Shown: positions 16,271 to 24,563, counted from the stretch's first letter. The stretch is DNA of 39,082 nt from Hyphomicrobiales bacterium (GCA_027483795.1 JAIXTT010000031.1:1-39082), one strand, 5' to 3'. Translations and numbers: made by a program. Notes: generated from the sequence alone by a model not told the origin.

Positions 16271-18652
16271 ATGACCGCTCGGAACCCGCTCACCGCGCTC
16301 GACCGGCCGAATTCCTATATCGGCCGCGCCGTTCCCCGCCCGAACCTGACGCGTCTCCTGCAGGGCCGCGGGCAATATGTCTCGGATATGACGCTGCCTC
16401 GCATGGGCCACGTCGCCTTCGTCCGCTCGCCCTATGCCCATGCGAAGATCCTCGGCATCGACGTGGCCGAAGCGAAGGCCATGCCCGGCGTGATCGCCGT
16501 CGTGACCGGCGCGGAGCTCGCGAAGGTGTGTTCGCCCTGGGTCGGCGTGCTGTCGCATCTCAAGGGTCTGAAATCGGCTCCGCAGCATGCGATCGCGGTC
16601 GATCGCGCCTGCTGGCAGGGCGAGGCGGTCTGCGCCGTGATCGCCGAGACGCGGGCGCAGGCCGAGGACGCGGCCGAGCGCATCTTCGTGAATTACGAGG
16701 AACTCGAACCCGTCACCGACATGGAGCGGGCGCTCGAGCCCGACGCCGTCGTCATCCATCCCGAACTCGGCGACAATCTCGCCTTCGAGCGCAATCTCGA
16801 CGCGGGCGAGGTCGACAAGGCGATCGCCGAGGCGGACGCCGTCGTGGAAGCCGACTTCCTGTTCGGCCGCCATACCGGCGTGACGCTCGAACCGCGCGCC
16901 ATCATCGCGGACTGGAACCCGGGCGAGGGGCGGCTCACCGTGCATCAGGGCACGCAGGCCCCGCACATGATGCAGAACATCATCGCCAAGCATCTCGATC
17001 TCGAAGAGGCGCAGGTGCGCGTGGTCTGCCACGACGTCGGCGGCTCCTTCGGCATCAAGGTGCATGTCTATGCCGACGAGATGGCGGTGGCGGCGCTGTC
17101 CAAGCTGCTCCGCCGTCCGGTGAAGTTCGTCGCCGACCGCATCGAGAGCTTCAACACCGACATCCATGCCCGCGACCACCGCTGCAAGGGCAAGATCGCG
17201 GTGAAGTCCGACGGCACGATCACCGCCTTCGTCATCGACGACATCACCGCGATCGGCCCCTATTCGATGTATCCGCGCACCAGCGCCATCGAGGCCAATC
17301 AGGTCGTCAATCTCGTGGGCGGCCAATACACGAACATGAATTACCGGGCCCGCGCCCGCGTCGTGTTCCAGAACAAGAACGTCACCTGCCAATATCGCGC
17401 GGTCGGCCATCCGATCGCCTGCTCGGTGACGGAAGGCCTCGTCGATCTCGCCGCCCGCGCCATCGGCATGGACCCGGCCGCGATCCGCCGGAAGAACCTG
17501 ATCCCCGACGACGCCTATCCGACGGGCTCGGCCTCCGGCCTCAAATTCGAGGCGCTCTCGCATCACGCCTCGCTCGACAAGCTGCTCGCGATGATGAACT
17601 ACGACGCGCTGCGCGCCGAACAGGCGGAACTGCGCAAGAAGGGCATCTACCGGGGAATCGGGCTTGCGACCTTCATCGAGGTGACCAATCCCAGCGCCGC
17701 CTTCTACGGCGTCGGCGGGGCGCGCATCTCCTCGCAGGACGGCGTCGCCGTGCGCCTCGAAGCCACCGGCCGGATCGTGGTTCAGACCAGCATCACGGAG
17801 CAGGGACAGGGCTCGGAGGCGATCACCGCGCAGGTGACGGCTCATGCCCTCGGCGTGCCGATGGAGCGCGTCCGCGTGATCCTCGGCGACACCGACAACA
17901 CGCCCTACGGCGGCGGCACCTGGGCGTCGCGCGCCGCGGGCATCGGCGGCGAGGCGGCCTGGCAGGCGGGCAAGGCGCTCAAGGCGAACATCCTCGCGGT
18001 CGCGGCCACCATCCTGCAGTCGTCGGCGGACGCGCTCGACATCGTGAACGGCTTCGTGGTCGACAAGGGGACCGACGCCGAGCGGCTGCCGTTGGAAGAG
18101 GTCGCCCGCATCGCCTATTTCCGTCCCGACACGCTGCCGCCGGGCTTCCAGTCGGAACTGATGGTCGTCCGGCATTTCGTGCCGCGGCAATATCCCTTCG
18201 CCTTCACCAACGGCATTCAGGCCTCCTATCTGGAGGTCGATCCGGACACGGGCTTCGTGACGCTGCTCAAGCATTGGTGCGTCGAGGACTGCGGAACCGT
18301 CATCAATCCGCAGCTCGTCGACGAACAGATCCGCGGCGGCATCGTGCAGGGCATCGGCCCGGCGCTCTACGAGCATTGCCGCTACGACGAGAACGGCCAG
18401 CTCACCAACGCGTCCATGGCCGATTATCTGGTGCCCATGGCGGCGGAAATGCCCGACATCGAGGTCGCCCACGTCGTCTCGCCGACGCTCGAATCCGAAC
18501 TCGGCGCCAAGGGCGCGGGCGAGGCGGGCACGGCGGGCGCGCCCGCGGCGGTGGTCAATGCGGTCAACGACGCGCTCGCGCCCTTCGACGTCAGGATCAC
18601 CGAAATCCCGATGACGCCGGAAGTGATCCTGCGGGCGCTCGGCAAGGTCTGA
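16271..18652 (+). CDS. Molybdenum hydroxylase, molybdopterin-binding large subunit
   Basis: 793 residues. The strings IGRAVPRPN at the start, VGGSFGIK (about 255-262), EQGQGSEAI, and GAKGAGEAGT with the catalytic glutamate at about residue 751 place it with the aldehyde oxidase / xanthine dehydrogenase large subunits. The position of the CO dehydrogenase active-site loop (AYxCSFR in form I, AYRGAGR in form II) reads QYRAVGHP at 374-381. I therefore do not call it a CO dehydrogenase. The substrate is probably a heterocycle or an aldehyde. A strong AAGGAGGACGAC sits just before the ATG at 16271. Confidence 0.92.
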   Translation: MTARNPLTALDRPNSYIGRAVPRPNLTRLLQGRGQYVSDMTLPRMGHVAFVRSPYAHAKILGIDVAEAKAMPGVIAVVTGAELAKVCSPWVGVLSHLKGLKSAPQHAIAVDRACWQGEAVCAVIAETRAQAEDAAERIFVNYEELEPVTDMERALEPDAVVIHPELGDNLAFERNLDAGEVDKAIAEADAVVEADFLFGRHTGVTLEPRAIIADWNPGEGRLTVHQGTQAPHMMQNIIAKHLDLEEAQVRVVCHDVGGSFGIKVHVYADEMAVAALSKLLRRPVKFVADRIESFNTDIHARDHRCKGKIAVKSDGTITAFVIDDITAIGPYSMYPRTSAIEANQVVNLVGGQYTNMNYRARARVVFQNKNVTCQYRAVGHPIACSVTEGLVDLAARAIGMDPAAIRRKNLIPDDAYPTGSASGLKFEALSHHASLDKLLAMMNYDALRAEQAELRKKGIYRGIGLATFIEVTNPSAAFYGVGGARISSQDGVAVRLEATGRIVVQTSITEQGQGSEAITAQVTAHALGVPMERVRVILGDTDNTPYGGGTWASRAAGIGGEAAWQAGKALKANILAVAATILQSSADALDIVNGFVVDKGTDAERLPLEEVARIAYFRPDTLPPGFQSELMVVRHFVPRQYPFAFTNGIQASYLEVDPDTGFVTLLKHWCVEDCGTVINPQLVDEQIRGGIVQGIGPALYEHCRYDENGQLTNASMADYLVPMAAEMPDIEVAHVVSPTLESELGAKGAGEAGTAGAPAAVVNAVNDALAPFDVRITEIPMTPEVILRALGKV

Positions 18653-18685
18653 GGCTCCTCCGGCGCGACTTCGTGCCGCGGGCGC

Positions 18686-18952
18686 TCACTCCCCCGGCGC
18701 GCGCGCCGTGATCGCGAGCGCATGGACGCGGCCCGCGAGTTCGTCGGCGAGCAGCGCGTTGACCATGCGGTGACGGTCGACGCGGCTCTTGCCGGCGAAG
18801 GCGTCCGCGACCACATGGAGCCGGAAATGGGTCTCGCCGCCCTCGCGCCAGCCGCCATGGCCCGCATGGAGATGGGATTCGTCGATCACGTCGAGCGTCG
18901 TCGGAGATAATGCGGATTCGAGCTTCCGCGTGATCGTTTCCTTCACCGTCAT
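18686..18952 (-). CDS. bolA: BolA family protein
   Basis: 88 residues covering the single BolA domain. The signature HAGHGGWREGGETHF precedes the helix-turn RVDRHRMVNALLADELAGRVHAL. BolA proteins pair with monothiol glutaredoxins in iron-sulfur and iron regulation. It is convergent with the hydroxylase large subunit (33 bp) and divergent from the J-domain gene (101 bp), the arrangement usual in Rhizobiales. Confidence 0.93.
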   Translation of the reverse strand: MTVKETITRKLESALSPTTLDVIDESHLHAGHGGWREGGETHFRLHVVADAFAGKSRVDRHRMVNALLADELAGRVHALAITARAPGE

Positions 18953-19053
18953 GTCCGAATCCTCCCGATCCGTCGGTCGGCGCGGCCTTCTCGGGTTTCG
19001 TCACGCCGAACCCGCCTTGCCGCGCCGCCTCCGTCCCTCATAATACCCGCACC

Positions 19054-19671
19054 ATGAATCTCAACTCGCCCCTGTTCGACCGCATCCGGACCCGCCGCAA
19101 GGCGGAGGAGGCGTCGTCCGTGCCGAAGGCGGGCTGCCAGCATCCCGGTTGCGCGGCGGCGGGCGAGTATCGCGCGCCCAAGGGCCGGGACCGCGAGGGC
19201 GAGTATTTCAAGTTCTGCCTCGACCACGTGAAGGAATACAACGCCTCCTACAATTACTTCGCGGGCATGAGCGACGACGCCGTCGCCAAGTACCAGAAGG
19301 AATCGGTGATCGGGCATCGTCCCACCTGGGGCATGGGCGTGAATTCAGCTGCGGCCAAGGCCGCCGCCGCGGGGGCGACGAGCGATCACGGCGTCTATGA
19401 GGATCCGCTCGGTCTCTTCAGGGCGGGGGGCTTCGCGGGGCGCGCCGCGCCCGAACCGGAGCGCCGCCGCGGCGTCGGGCCGGTGGCCAAGCGCGCGCTC
19501 GACACGCTCGATCTCGACGAGAACGCCGATGCGGTCGCGATCAAGACGAAGTTCAAGATCCTCGTGAAGCGCTTCCATCCGGACATGAACGGCGGCGATC
19601 GGACGACGGAGGATCGTCTGCGCGAGATCATCGACGCCTACAACACGTTGAAGGCGTCGGGTCTGGTCTAA
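19054..19671 (+). CDS. J-domain protein with N-terminal Cys/His motif
   Basis: 205 residues. The C-terminal 65 residues are a J-domain with HPD at 175-177, so it should stimulate an Hsp70 (DnaK or HscA). The N-terminal part has CQHPGC (Cys28, Cys33) and FCLDH (Cys55, His58), spaced like a small zinc site. The middle is Ala/Gly-rich and probably flexible. DnaJ itself is ruled out by the C-terminal J-domain and the lack of G/F and CR regions. Its place between bolA and cobS is conserved in related genomes; client unknown. Confidence 0.88.
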   Translation: MNLNSPLFDRIRTRRKAEEASSVPKAGCQHPGCAAAGEYRAPKGRDREGEYFKFCLDHVKEYNASYNYFAGMSDDAVAKYQKESVIGHRPTWGMGVNSAAAKAAAAGATSDHGVYEDPLGLFRAGGFAGRAAPEPERRRGVGPVAKRALDTLDLDENADAVAIKTKFKILVKRFHPDMNGGDRTTEDRLREIIDAYNTLKASGLV

Positions 19672-19705
19672 GCGCAACCGTCTGGTCCGACCCGCGTTTT
19701 GCGAA

Positions 19706-19734
19706 TTGCCTCCGAAGGGGCCACGCCCTAAACA
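19706..19734 (+). promoter_or_regulatory. Candidate promoter of cobST
   Basis: TTGCCT (19706-19711), a 17-bp spacer and TAAACA (19729-19734), in the 121-bp gap before cobS. I see no cobalamin-riboswitch core in this gap, which is also rather short for one. Confidence 0.45.
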
Positions 19735-19792
19735 TGCTGGGAAAGCCGCTCCGGCCCGGCGTCGGGCGGCGAAGATTCCCCCGTGAGGAAAC

Positions 19793-20779
19793 ATGCCGTC
19801 TGTTGCTGAAGTCGCGCCCGGCCTGCCCGACATGAAGGTTTCGGCCCGTCAGGTGTTCGGGATCGACACGGATATCGAGGTTCCGGCCTATTCCGAGCCC
19901 GATGCCCACGTTCCGGATCTCGACCCCGATTATCTCTTCGACAAGGAGACGACGCTCGCCATTCTCGCGGGCTTCGCGCGCAACCGGCGCGTGATGGTCA
20001 CGGGCTATCACGGCACGGGCAAGTCGACGCATATCGAGCAGGTCGCGGCCCGCCTCAACTGGCCCTGCGTCCGCGTGAACCTCGACAGCCACGTCTCGCG
20101 CATCGATCTCGTCGGCAAGGACGCGATCGTGCTGAAGGACGGCAAGCAGATCACCGAGTTCCAGGACGGCATCCTGCCTTGGGCGCTGCAGAACAACATC
20201 GCGCTGGTCTTCGACGAATATGACGCCGGCCGTCCGGACGTGATGTTCGTGATCCAGCGCGTTCTGGAACTCTCGGGCAAGCTCACGCTGCTCGACCAGA
20301 AGCGCGTGATCCGCCCGCACGGCGCGTTCCGCCTCTTCGCGACGACCAACACGGTCGGCCTCGGCGACACGTCGGGCCTCTATCACGGCACGCAGCAGAT
20401 CAACCAGGGCCAGATGGACCGCTGGTCGATCGTCACGACGCTGAACTATCTCCCGCACGACAAGGAGGTCGACATCGTCCTGGCCAAGGCCAAGCACTAT
20501 ACGGGCAAGGAAGGCCGCGACATCGTCAACAAGATGGTCCGCGTCGCCGACTTCACGCGCAACGCCTTCGTCAACGGCGATCTCTCGACCGTGATGAGCC
20601 CGCGCACGGTGATCACCTGGGCGGAGAACGCCGACATCTTCAAGGATATCGGCTTCGCCTTCCGCGTGACCTTCCTCAACAAGTGCGACGAGCTCGAACG
20701 CGCGCTGGTGGCGGAATTCTATCAGCGCTCCTTCGGCCAGGAACTGCCCGAAAGCTCGCTCAACATCGCCCTGAGCTGA
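19793..20779 (+). CDS. cobS: Aerobic cobaltochelatase subunit CobS
   Basis: 328 residues, full length. An AAA+ ATPase with Walker [10 protein letters not shown] at 71-79 and Walker [10 protein letters not shown] ending at about 144. The N-terminal [17 protein letters not shown] is typical of CobS. With CobT it forms the ATP-driven ring that helps CobN insert cobalt into hydrogenobyrinic acid a,c-diamide in aerobic cobalamin synthesis. cobT follows after about 50 bp; cobN is not in the window. Confidence 0.97.
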   Translation: MPSVAEVAPGLPDMKVSARQVFGIDTDIEVPAYSEPDAHVPDLDPDYLFDKETTLAILAGFARNRRVMVTGYHGTGKSTHIEQVAARLNWPCVRVNLDSHVSRIDLVGKDAIVLKDGKQITEFQDGILPWALQNNIALVFDEYDAGRPDVMFVIQRVLELSGKLTLLDQKRVIRPHGAFRLFATTNTVGLGDTSGLYHGTQQINQGQMDRWSIVTTLNYLPHDKEVDIVLAKAKHYTGKEGRDIVNKMVRVADFTRNAFVNGDLSTVMSPRTVITWAENADIFKDIGFAFRVTFLNKCDELERALVAEFYQRSFGQELPESSLNIALS

Positions 20780-20831
20780 TCCGGTCCCTCGGCCGGGTCC
20801 GCCCGGCCGGAACCGTCCCGAGGTGAGACCG

Positions 20832-22739
20832 GTGTCGACGTCCAACCGCAAGCCCGTACAGGCCCAGAAGGAAGCTCCGACCGAGCCGTTCAAGCGGTCG
20901 GTGGCGGGCTGCCTGCGCGCCTTGGCGCGGACGCCCGAATTCGACGTGACCTTCGCCGCCGACAAGCCCGCGCTGCTGCCCGACCGGGCGCGCCTGCCGG
21001 AGCCCGGGCGCAAGCTTTCCGCGGCCGAGGCGGCGATCATCCGCGGCAATGCCGACGCCATGGCGCTCCGCCTCGCCTGTCACGACGCCGCCGTCCATCG
21101 GAAGCTCGCCCCCGAGGGACAGGCCGCGCGCGCGGTCTTCGACGCGGTCGAACAGGCGCGCGTCGAGGCGATCGGTTCGCGCCGCATGGCGGGCGTCGCG
21201 GGCAACATCTCCGCGATGCTGGAGGACCGTTACCACCGCGGCGATTATCACGAGATCACCGACCGCGCCGACGCGCCGCTCGAAGAGGCGCTGGCCATGA
21301 TGGTCCGCGAGCGGCTGACGGGCCTCAAGGTCCCCGCCGCCGCCGGCAAGATCGTGGAGCTCTGGCGTCCTTGGATCGAGGAGAAGGCGGGCAAGGATCT
21401 CGACCGGCTCGGCGAGAGCTTCGAGGATCAGCGCGCCTTCGCGCGCAACATCCGCGACATGCTCGTCCATCTCGACATGGCCGAGGAGACCGAGGGCGAG
21501 CCCGACGACTCCGAGGACCGCGACGAGAACGAGAGCGAGCAGGAGAACGAAGAGGCGCAGGAGGGCGAGTCCGAGGAACGCTCCGAAGGCGAGAGCGCCC
21601 AGATGGAGCAGTCCGAAGAGGCCTCCGAAGAGGTCGAGGAGGGCATGACCGAGTCCTCCGACGGACCGACGGGCGAAATGCCCGAAGAGAACGACGATTC
21701 GGAAGGCGACGATCCGTCCGAAGCTTGGCGGCCGCCGTCGGGCGGGGCCCATGAGCGGCGCGCCCCCGACTACAAGGCCTTCACCGAGCGTTTCGACGAG
21801 GTGATCGAGGCGGAAGAGCTCTGCGACGCCGAGGAACTCGCGCGCCTGCGCGCCTATCTCGACAAGCAGCTGAGCCATCTGCAGGGCGTCGTCGCCCGTC
21901 TCGCGAACCGCCTGCAGCGCCGCCTCATGGCGCAGCAGAACCGCGGCTGGGAATTCGATCTCGAAGAGGGCGCGCTCGACCCGGCGCGGCTCATCCGCAT
22001 CGTGACCGATCCGCACCAGCCGCTGTCGTTCAAGCGCGAGCAGGACACCAATTTCCGCGACACGGTCGTCTCGCTGCTCATCGACAATTCGGGCTCCATG
22101 CGCGGCCGGCCGATCACGGTCGCGGCGACCTGCGCCGACATTCTCGCCCGCACGCTCGAGCGCTGCGGCGTGAAGGTGGAGATTCTCGGCTTCACCACCC
22201 GCGCCTGGAAGGGCGGGCAGTCGCGCGAGGCGTGGCTGCAGGCGGGCAAGCCGGGCAATCCGGGCCGCCTCAACGATCTGCGCCACATCGTCTACAAGAG
22301 CGCCGACGCGCCTTGGCGGCGTGCGCGCAAGAATCTCGGCCTGATGATGCGCGAGGGTCTCCTCAAGGAGAACATCGACGGCGAAGCGCTGGATTGGGCG
22401 CACAAGCGTCTGCTCGGCCGGCCCGAACAGCGCCGCCTCCTGATGGTCATCTCCGACGGCGCTCCGGTCGACGATTCCACGCTCTCCGTGAACCCCGGCA
22501 ACTATCTCGAAAAGCATCTGCGCTTCGTCATCGACGAGATCGAGAACCGCTCGCCGGTGCAGCTCATCGCCATCGGCATCGGCCATGACGTGACGCGCTA
22601 CTACAAGCGCGCGGTCACGATCGTGGACGCCGAGGAACTGGGCGGCGCGATGACCGAGAAGCTCGCCGAACTGTTCGAGGACAAGGGGCCGGAGCGGGTC
22701 ATGCGCATGCCGCAGCGCAAGGCGGCCGCGGGTCGGTAG
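20832..22739 (+). CDS. cobT: Aerobic cobaltochelatase subunit CobT
   Basis: About 635 residues from the GTG at 20832, which has AGGTGA 7 bp upstream; a GTG at 20823 would add three residues. The N-terminal half is helical. A very acidic Glu/Asp/Ser segment spans about 216-300. A C-terminal von Willebrand A domain carries the MIDAS motif DNSGS starting at Asp418. CobT works with CobS in cobalt chelation, as in Pseudomonas denitrificans. The gene ends 37 bp before an inverted repeat. Confidence 0.96.
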   Translation: MSTSNRKPVQAQKEAPTEPFKRSVAGCLRALARTPEFDVTFAADKPALLPDRARLPEPGRKLSAAEAAIIRGNADAMALRLACHDAAVHRKLAPEGQAARAVFDAVEQARVEAIGSRRMAGVAGNISAMLEDRYHRGDYHEITDRADAPLEEALAMMVRERLTGLKVPAAAGKIVELWRPWIEEKAGKDLDRLGESFEDQRAFARNIRDMLVHLDMAEETEGEPDDSEDRDENESEQENEEAQEGESEERSEGESAQMEQSEEASEEVEEGMTESSDGPTGEMPEENDDSEGDDPSEAWRPPSGGAHERRAPDYKAFTERFDEVIEAEELCDAEELARLRAYLDKQLSHLQGVVARLANRLQRRLMAQQNRGWEFDLEEGALDPARLIRIVTDPHQPLSFKREQDTNFRDTVVSLLIDNSGSMRGRPITVAATCADILARTLERCGVKVEILGFTTRAWKGGQSREAWLQAGKPGNPGRLNDLRHIVYKSADAPWRRARKNLGLMMREGLLKENIDGEALDWAHKRLLGRPEQRRLLMVISDGAPVDDSTLSVNPGNYLEKHLRFVIDEIENRSPVQLIAIGIGHDVTRYYKRAVTIVDAEELGGAMTEKLAELFEDKGPERVMRMPQRKAAAGR

Positions 22740-22776
22740 GCCGTGGTCGGCGGGGGCGGTCGTCCTCCGCCCGGCC

Positions 22777-22915
22777 CGTCCTGCCCGCGGATGCGGGCAT
22801 CCACGTCTTTCTTCTCTCGGGGGCGACAACGACGCGGTTTCCCTCGCTCGGTCGCGCGTCCGCGCCCGTCCGCCGATGCAGGCAGACGTGGATGCCCGCA
22901 TGCGCGGGCAGGACG
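22777..22915. repeat. Inverted-repeat element, second palindromic repeat
   Basis: The two ends (22777-22807 and 22885-22915) are near-perfect inverted copies about 31 bp long, opening CGTCCTGCCCGCG and closing CGCGGGCAGGACG. Each arm also contains its own small palindrome. The 77 bp between them look non-coding. The architecture resembles the repeat at 380-459, with ATGCCCGC cores in both. It lies between cobT and the distal copy of the 79-bp direct repeat. Confidence 0.7.
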
Positions 22916-22933
22916 GTCGTGCTCTCCGCCGAA

Positions 22934-23012
22934 ACGAAAAACCCCGCCGGGCGATGCCGCGGCGGGGTTTTCGTATCCGGTGAAGGAAGAAGGCGTCAGG
23001 CCGCGACGGCGG
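22934..23012. repeat. 79-bp direct repeat, distal copy (A)
   Basis: Identical base for base to 24032-24110, 1098 bp away. It holds an intrinsic terminator hairpin, a 24-bp spacer, and a stop codon plus the last five codons of rpmB (minus strand, ...TAVAA-stop in the intact copy). The two copies bracket the beta-helix gene. Confidence 0.9.
22938..22971. terminator. Intrinsic terminator, copy A
   Basis: Stem AAAACCCCGCC (22938-22948) and GGCGGGGTTTT (22961-22971) with a 12-base loop. The A and T runs on both sides make it usable in both directions, between convergent cobT and the beta-helix gene. Identical to the rpmB terminator at 24036-24069. Confidence 0.8.
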
Positions 23013-23026
23013 CGATGCGCATGCGC
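22995..23026 (-). pseudogene. Remnant of a duplicated rpmB 3' end
   Basis: On the minus strand this reads RMRIAA-VAA-stop. VAA-stop is the intact rpmB C-terminus, and RMRIAA is an internal rpmB segment that lies 43 codons further upstream in the intact gene. The DNA matches 24235-24253 over 19 bp, and the junction falls at a GGCGG shared by both rpmB positions. An in-frame deletion by slippage between GGCGG repeats would give exactly this. Upstream of 23026 the similarity stops. The upstream reading frame (…AFRLLRRAR) has no start I can support. Confidence 0.55.
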
Positions 23027-23041
23027 CGCGCGCGCCTGAGC

Positions 23042-23076
23042 AGCCGGAAGGCGTGTTCCGCACCAGGCTTCCGGCT
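23042..23076 (-). terminator. Hairpin after the beta-helix gene
   Basis: AGCCGGAAG (23042-23050) pairs with CTTCCGGCT (23068-23076), with an inner GTG/CAC pair in the loop. On the minus strand it starts inside the TAA stop of the beta-helix gene. No T run follows, so alone it is a weak terminator; copy A of the strong terminator lies about 70 bp further on. Confidence 0.4.
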
Positions 23077-23951
23077 TATCGGCGGATCGCGAACGGATCG
23101 TTACCGTCTTCGGTCGTGTTGTCCGCGACCAGGCTATCGGTGAGCGTCACCCGCTCCATCAGTCCCCTCTCGAGGAAAAGGCCGGCATTTTGACCATGAG
23201 TTCCAGCGTTTCGCCCGGACGCTTGGTTCCCGGTAATCTCGGTGCGGATGAATTCGACCTTCCTGACATTTTTCAGAGCAACGCCGCCGCCTCTTGCAAC
23301 GTCGGACTGTGCGATGTTCGACATGATCCGCGTGTCTCGGACAGTCATCTCGCTGTCTTCGCACCAGATTCCGCCACCTAGGGCCCATCTGCCGGCAATG
23401 CCGCTACCGTATACCCCGTTTTTTTCGATGACGCACTGATCAATATTGACGATGCACGAGTTGTTGAAATAGAGAGCGCCACCGAAACAATCGACGCAGG
23501 CGGCATTGTCTTTTATGGAATTCCTCAAAAACACACTATTTTTCAGAGTTACGTTCGAATGTCGGCATTCCATCGCTCCACCAAATCCGCCGAGGAAGGC
23601 GACACTCTCTCTCTCGCAATCGCTTATCTCCGAATTCTCCATGACGAGCCTTCCATAATCCGACCAAACAGCGCGATTTTGTCCGCCGGTCGTCATCTTG
23701 ATGCTTCTCAAGGTCACGGTGCCGTACGAACGAATCTCGAGCAGGCCCCAAACGCCTCGATCATCTCCGCTCCATTTCGTTCGGCTCGGATCGTTGCCCG
23801 CGATCGTCACATCGCGCCCGTCGTTGACCTGAACACGTGCTTCTTTGTGATCCGACCGCAAGATGATGCTGATCGACTGGTTCGGACCGATCGAGTTGAC
23901 GGCATCTTGAAGGGTTGTGTAGTCGCCGGGCACTGAAACGATCCTAGTCAT
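23076..23951 (-). CDS. Right-handed beta-helix repeat protein (function unknown)
   Basis: 291 residues from the ATG at 23951, which has CGGAGCG just upstream; a TTG at 24005 would add 18 residues. It opens MTRIVSVPGDYTTLQDAV, the usual entry to pectate-lyase-like proteins. It then repeats short beta-strand units such as VTLRSIKM, LVMENSEIS, VTLKNSVF, VNIDQCVIEKN and MTVRDTRIMSN, typical of parallel beta-helices. There is no signal peptide or membrane helix. Seven or so cysteines lie on the rungs, and GGA/GGG turns mark each coil. I cannot tell lyase, adhesin or phage-derived fibre. GC is clearly lower than its neighbours (near 50% by eye), and it lies between 79-bp direct repeats, so it looks acquired. 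Confidence 0.8.
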   Translation of the reverse strand: MTRIVSVPGDYTTLQDAVNSIGPNQSISIILRSDHKEARVQVNDGRDVTIAGNDPSRTKWSGDDRGVWGLLEIRSYGTVTLRSIKMTTGGQNRAVWSDYGRLVMENSEISDCERESVAFLGGFGGAMECRHSNVTLKNSVFLRNSIKDNAACVDCFGGALYFNNSCIVNIDQCVIEKNGVYGSGIAGRWALGGGIWCEDSEMTVRDTRIMSNIAQSDVARGGGVALKNVRKVEFIRTEITGNQASGRNAGTHGQNAGLFLERGLMERVTLTDSLVADNTTEDGNDPFAIRR

Positions 23952-24031
23952 GAAGTGCGCTCCGAGTTGAAGTGCCCGAAGCGTGCCTCTGAAATCAAAC
24001 GACAACCACTGTCCGAAACGACAGGCCCGAC

Positions 24032-24110
24032 ACGAAAAACCCCGCCGGGCGATGCCGCGGCGGGGTTTTCGTATCCGGTGAAGGAAGAAGGCGTCAGGCC
24101 GCGACGGCGG
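24032..24110. repeat. 79-bp direct repeat, rpmB-proximal copy (B)
   Basis: The rpmB-associated copy. It covers the last codons of rpmB, its stop at 24094 and its terminator. It is identical to 22934-23012. Confidence 0.9.
24036..24069 (-). terminator. Intrinsic terminator of rpmB, copy B
   Basis: AAAACCCCGCC (24036-24046) and GGCGGGGTTTT (24059-24069) form an 11-bp stem 24 bp after the rpmB stop. It separates rpmB from the beta-helix gene on the same strand, so the latter should need its own promoter or depend on readthrough. Confidence 0.85.
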
Positions 24111-24393
24111 TCTCGGCGAGCTTCTTCTCGATCTGGCGCTTCAATTCGCGCGCGCCCTGCGACAGCTCCGTCTCCCGCGCCTTCACGAGGAAGGCGTCCA
24201 GGCCGCCGCGGTGCTCGACCGAGCGCAGCGCGTTGGCGGCGATGCGCATGCGCACGGAACGGTTGAGGACGTCCGACTGCAGGGTGACGCTGCAGAGGTT
24301 CGGAAGGAACCTGCGCTTCGTCTTGCGGTTGGAGTGGCTCACGAGGTGGCCGCTCATCACGGCGGTGCCGGTCAGTTCACAACGGCGAGCCAT
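24094..24393 (-). CDS. rpmB: 50S ribosomal protein L28
   Basis: 99 residues, the length usual in alphaproteobacteria. [33 protein letters not shown] and [22 protein letters not shown] are standard L28 signatures. It is part of the large ribosomal subunit. AAGGAAG precedes the ATG. The 3' end forms one copy of the 79-bp direct repeat, and part of the gene also occurs in a deleted form at 22995-23026. A structured leader and a good promoter lie upstream. Confidence 0.97.
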   Translation of the reverse strand: MARRCELTGTAVMSGHLVSHSNRKTKRRFLPNLCSVTLQSDVLNRSVRMRIAANALRSVEHRGGLDAFLVKARETELSQGARELKRQIEKKLAETAVAA

Positions 24394-24424
24394 AGGTCGC
24401 TTCCTTCGGTCTTGTCGGCGGGCT

Positions 24425-24477
24425 TCGTTCCGAACGAAAAAGGCGGCGACGCCGCCTCGGAACCCGCAGTGAATTCA
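24425..24477 (-). promoter_or_regulatory. Structured rpmB leader with terminator-like hairpin
   Basis: On the minus strand AGGCGGCG-T-CGCCGCCT (24457 down to 24441) is a perfect hairpin followed by TTTT, ending about 45 bp before the rpmB ATG. An outer stem can enclose it: GCGGG-TTCCGA on one side and TTCGGAA ... CCCGC on the other. The layout suits an attenuator, but it could also be the end of a short leader transcript. A short reading frame from 24478 ([15 protein letters not shown]...) runs through the hairpin and overlaps the rpmB start out of frame. Confidence 0.45.
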
Positions 24478-24488
24478 TGGGTGGGCGG

Positions 24489-24518
24489 TCAATAGCGGAC
24501 AGCGGACCCGAACGTCAA
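24489..24518 (-). promoter_or_regulatory. Candidate rpmB promoter
   Basis: On the minus strand TTGACG (24518-24513), an 18-bp spacer and TATTGA (24494-24489). Transcription would start near 24482, giving a leader of about 90 nt that contains the hairpin described above. Confidence 0.55.
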
Positions 24519-24563
24519 GTCGCGAGAGGGACGCCGGACGCGATTCCGGTTAGTGTCGTCGTC

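Noticed and set aside
16199..18472. A 757-codon minus-strand ORF opposite the molybdenum hydroxylase large subunit
   Set aside because: Antisense shadow of a recognised gene with low-complexity composition.
16271..18652. Carbon monoxide dehydrogenase large subunit
   Set aside because: Neither AYxCSFR (form I) nor AYRGAGR (form II) is present; the position reads QYRAVGHP.
19672..19792. Cobalamin riboswitch upstream of cobS
   Set aside because: The gap is 121 bp and I find no B12-box core; a plain promoter fits better.
23042..23076. An integron-like attC site after the beta-helix gene
   Set aside because: The hairpin lacks the conserved RYYYAAC/GTTRRRY ends, so it was kept only as a possible terminator.
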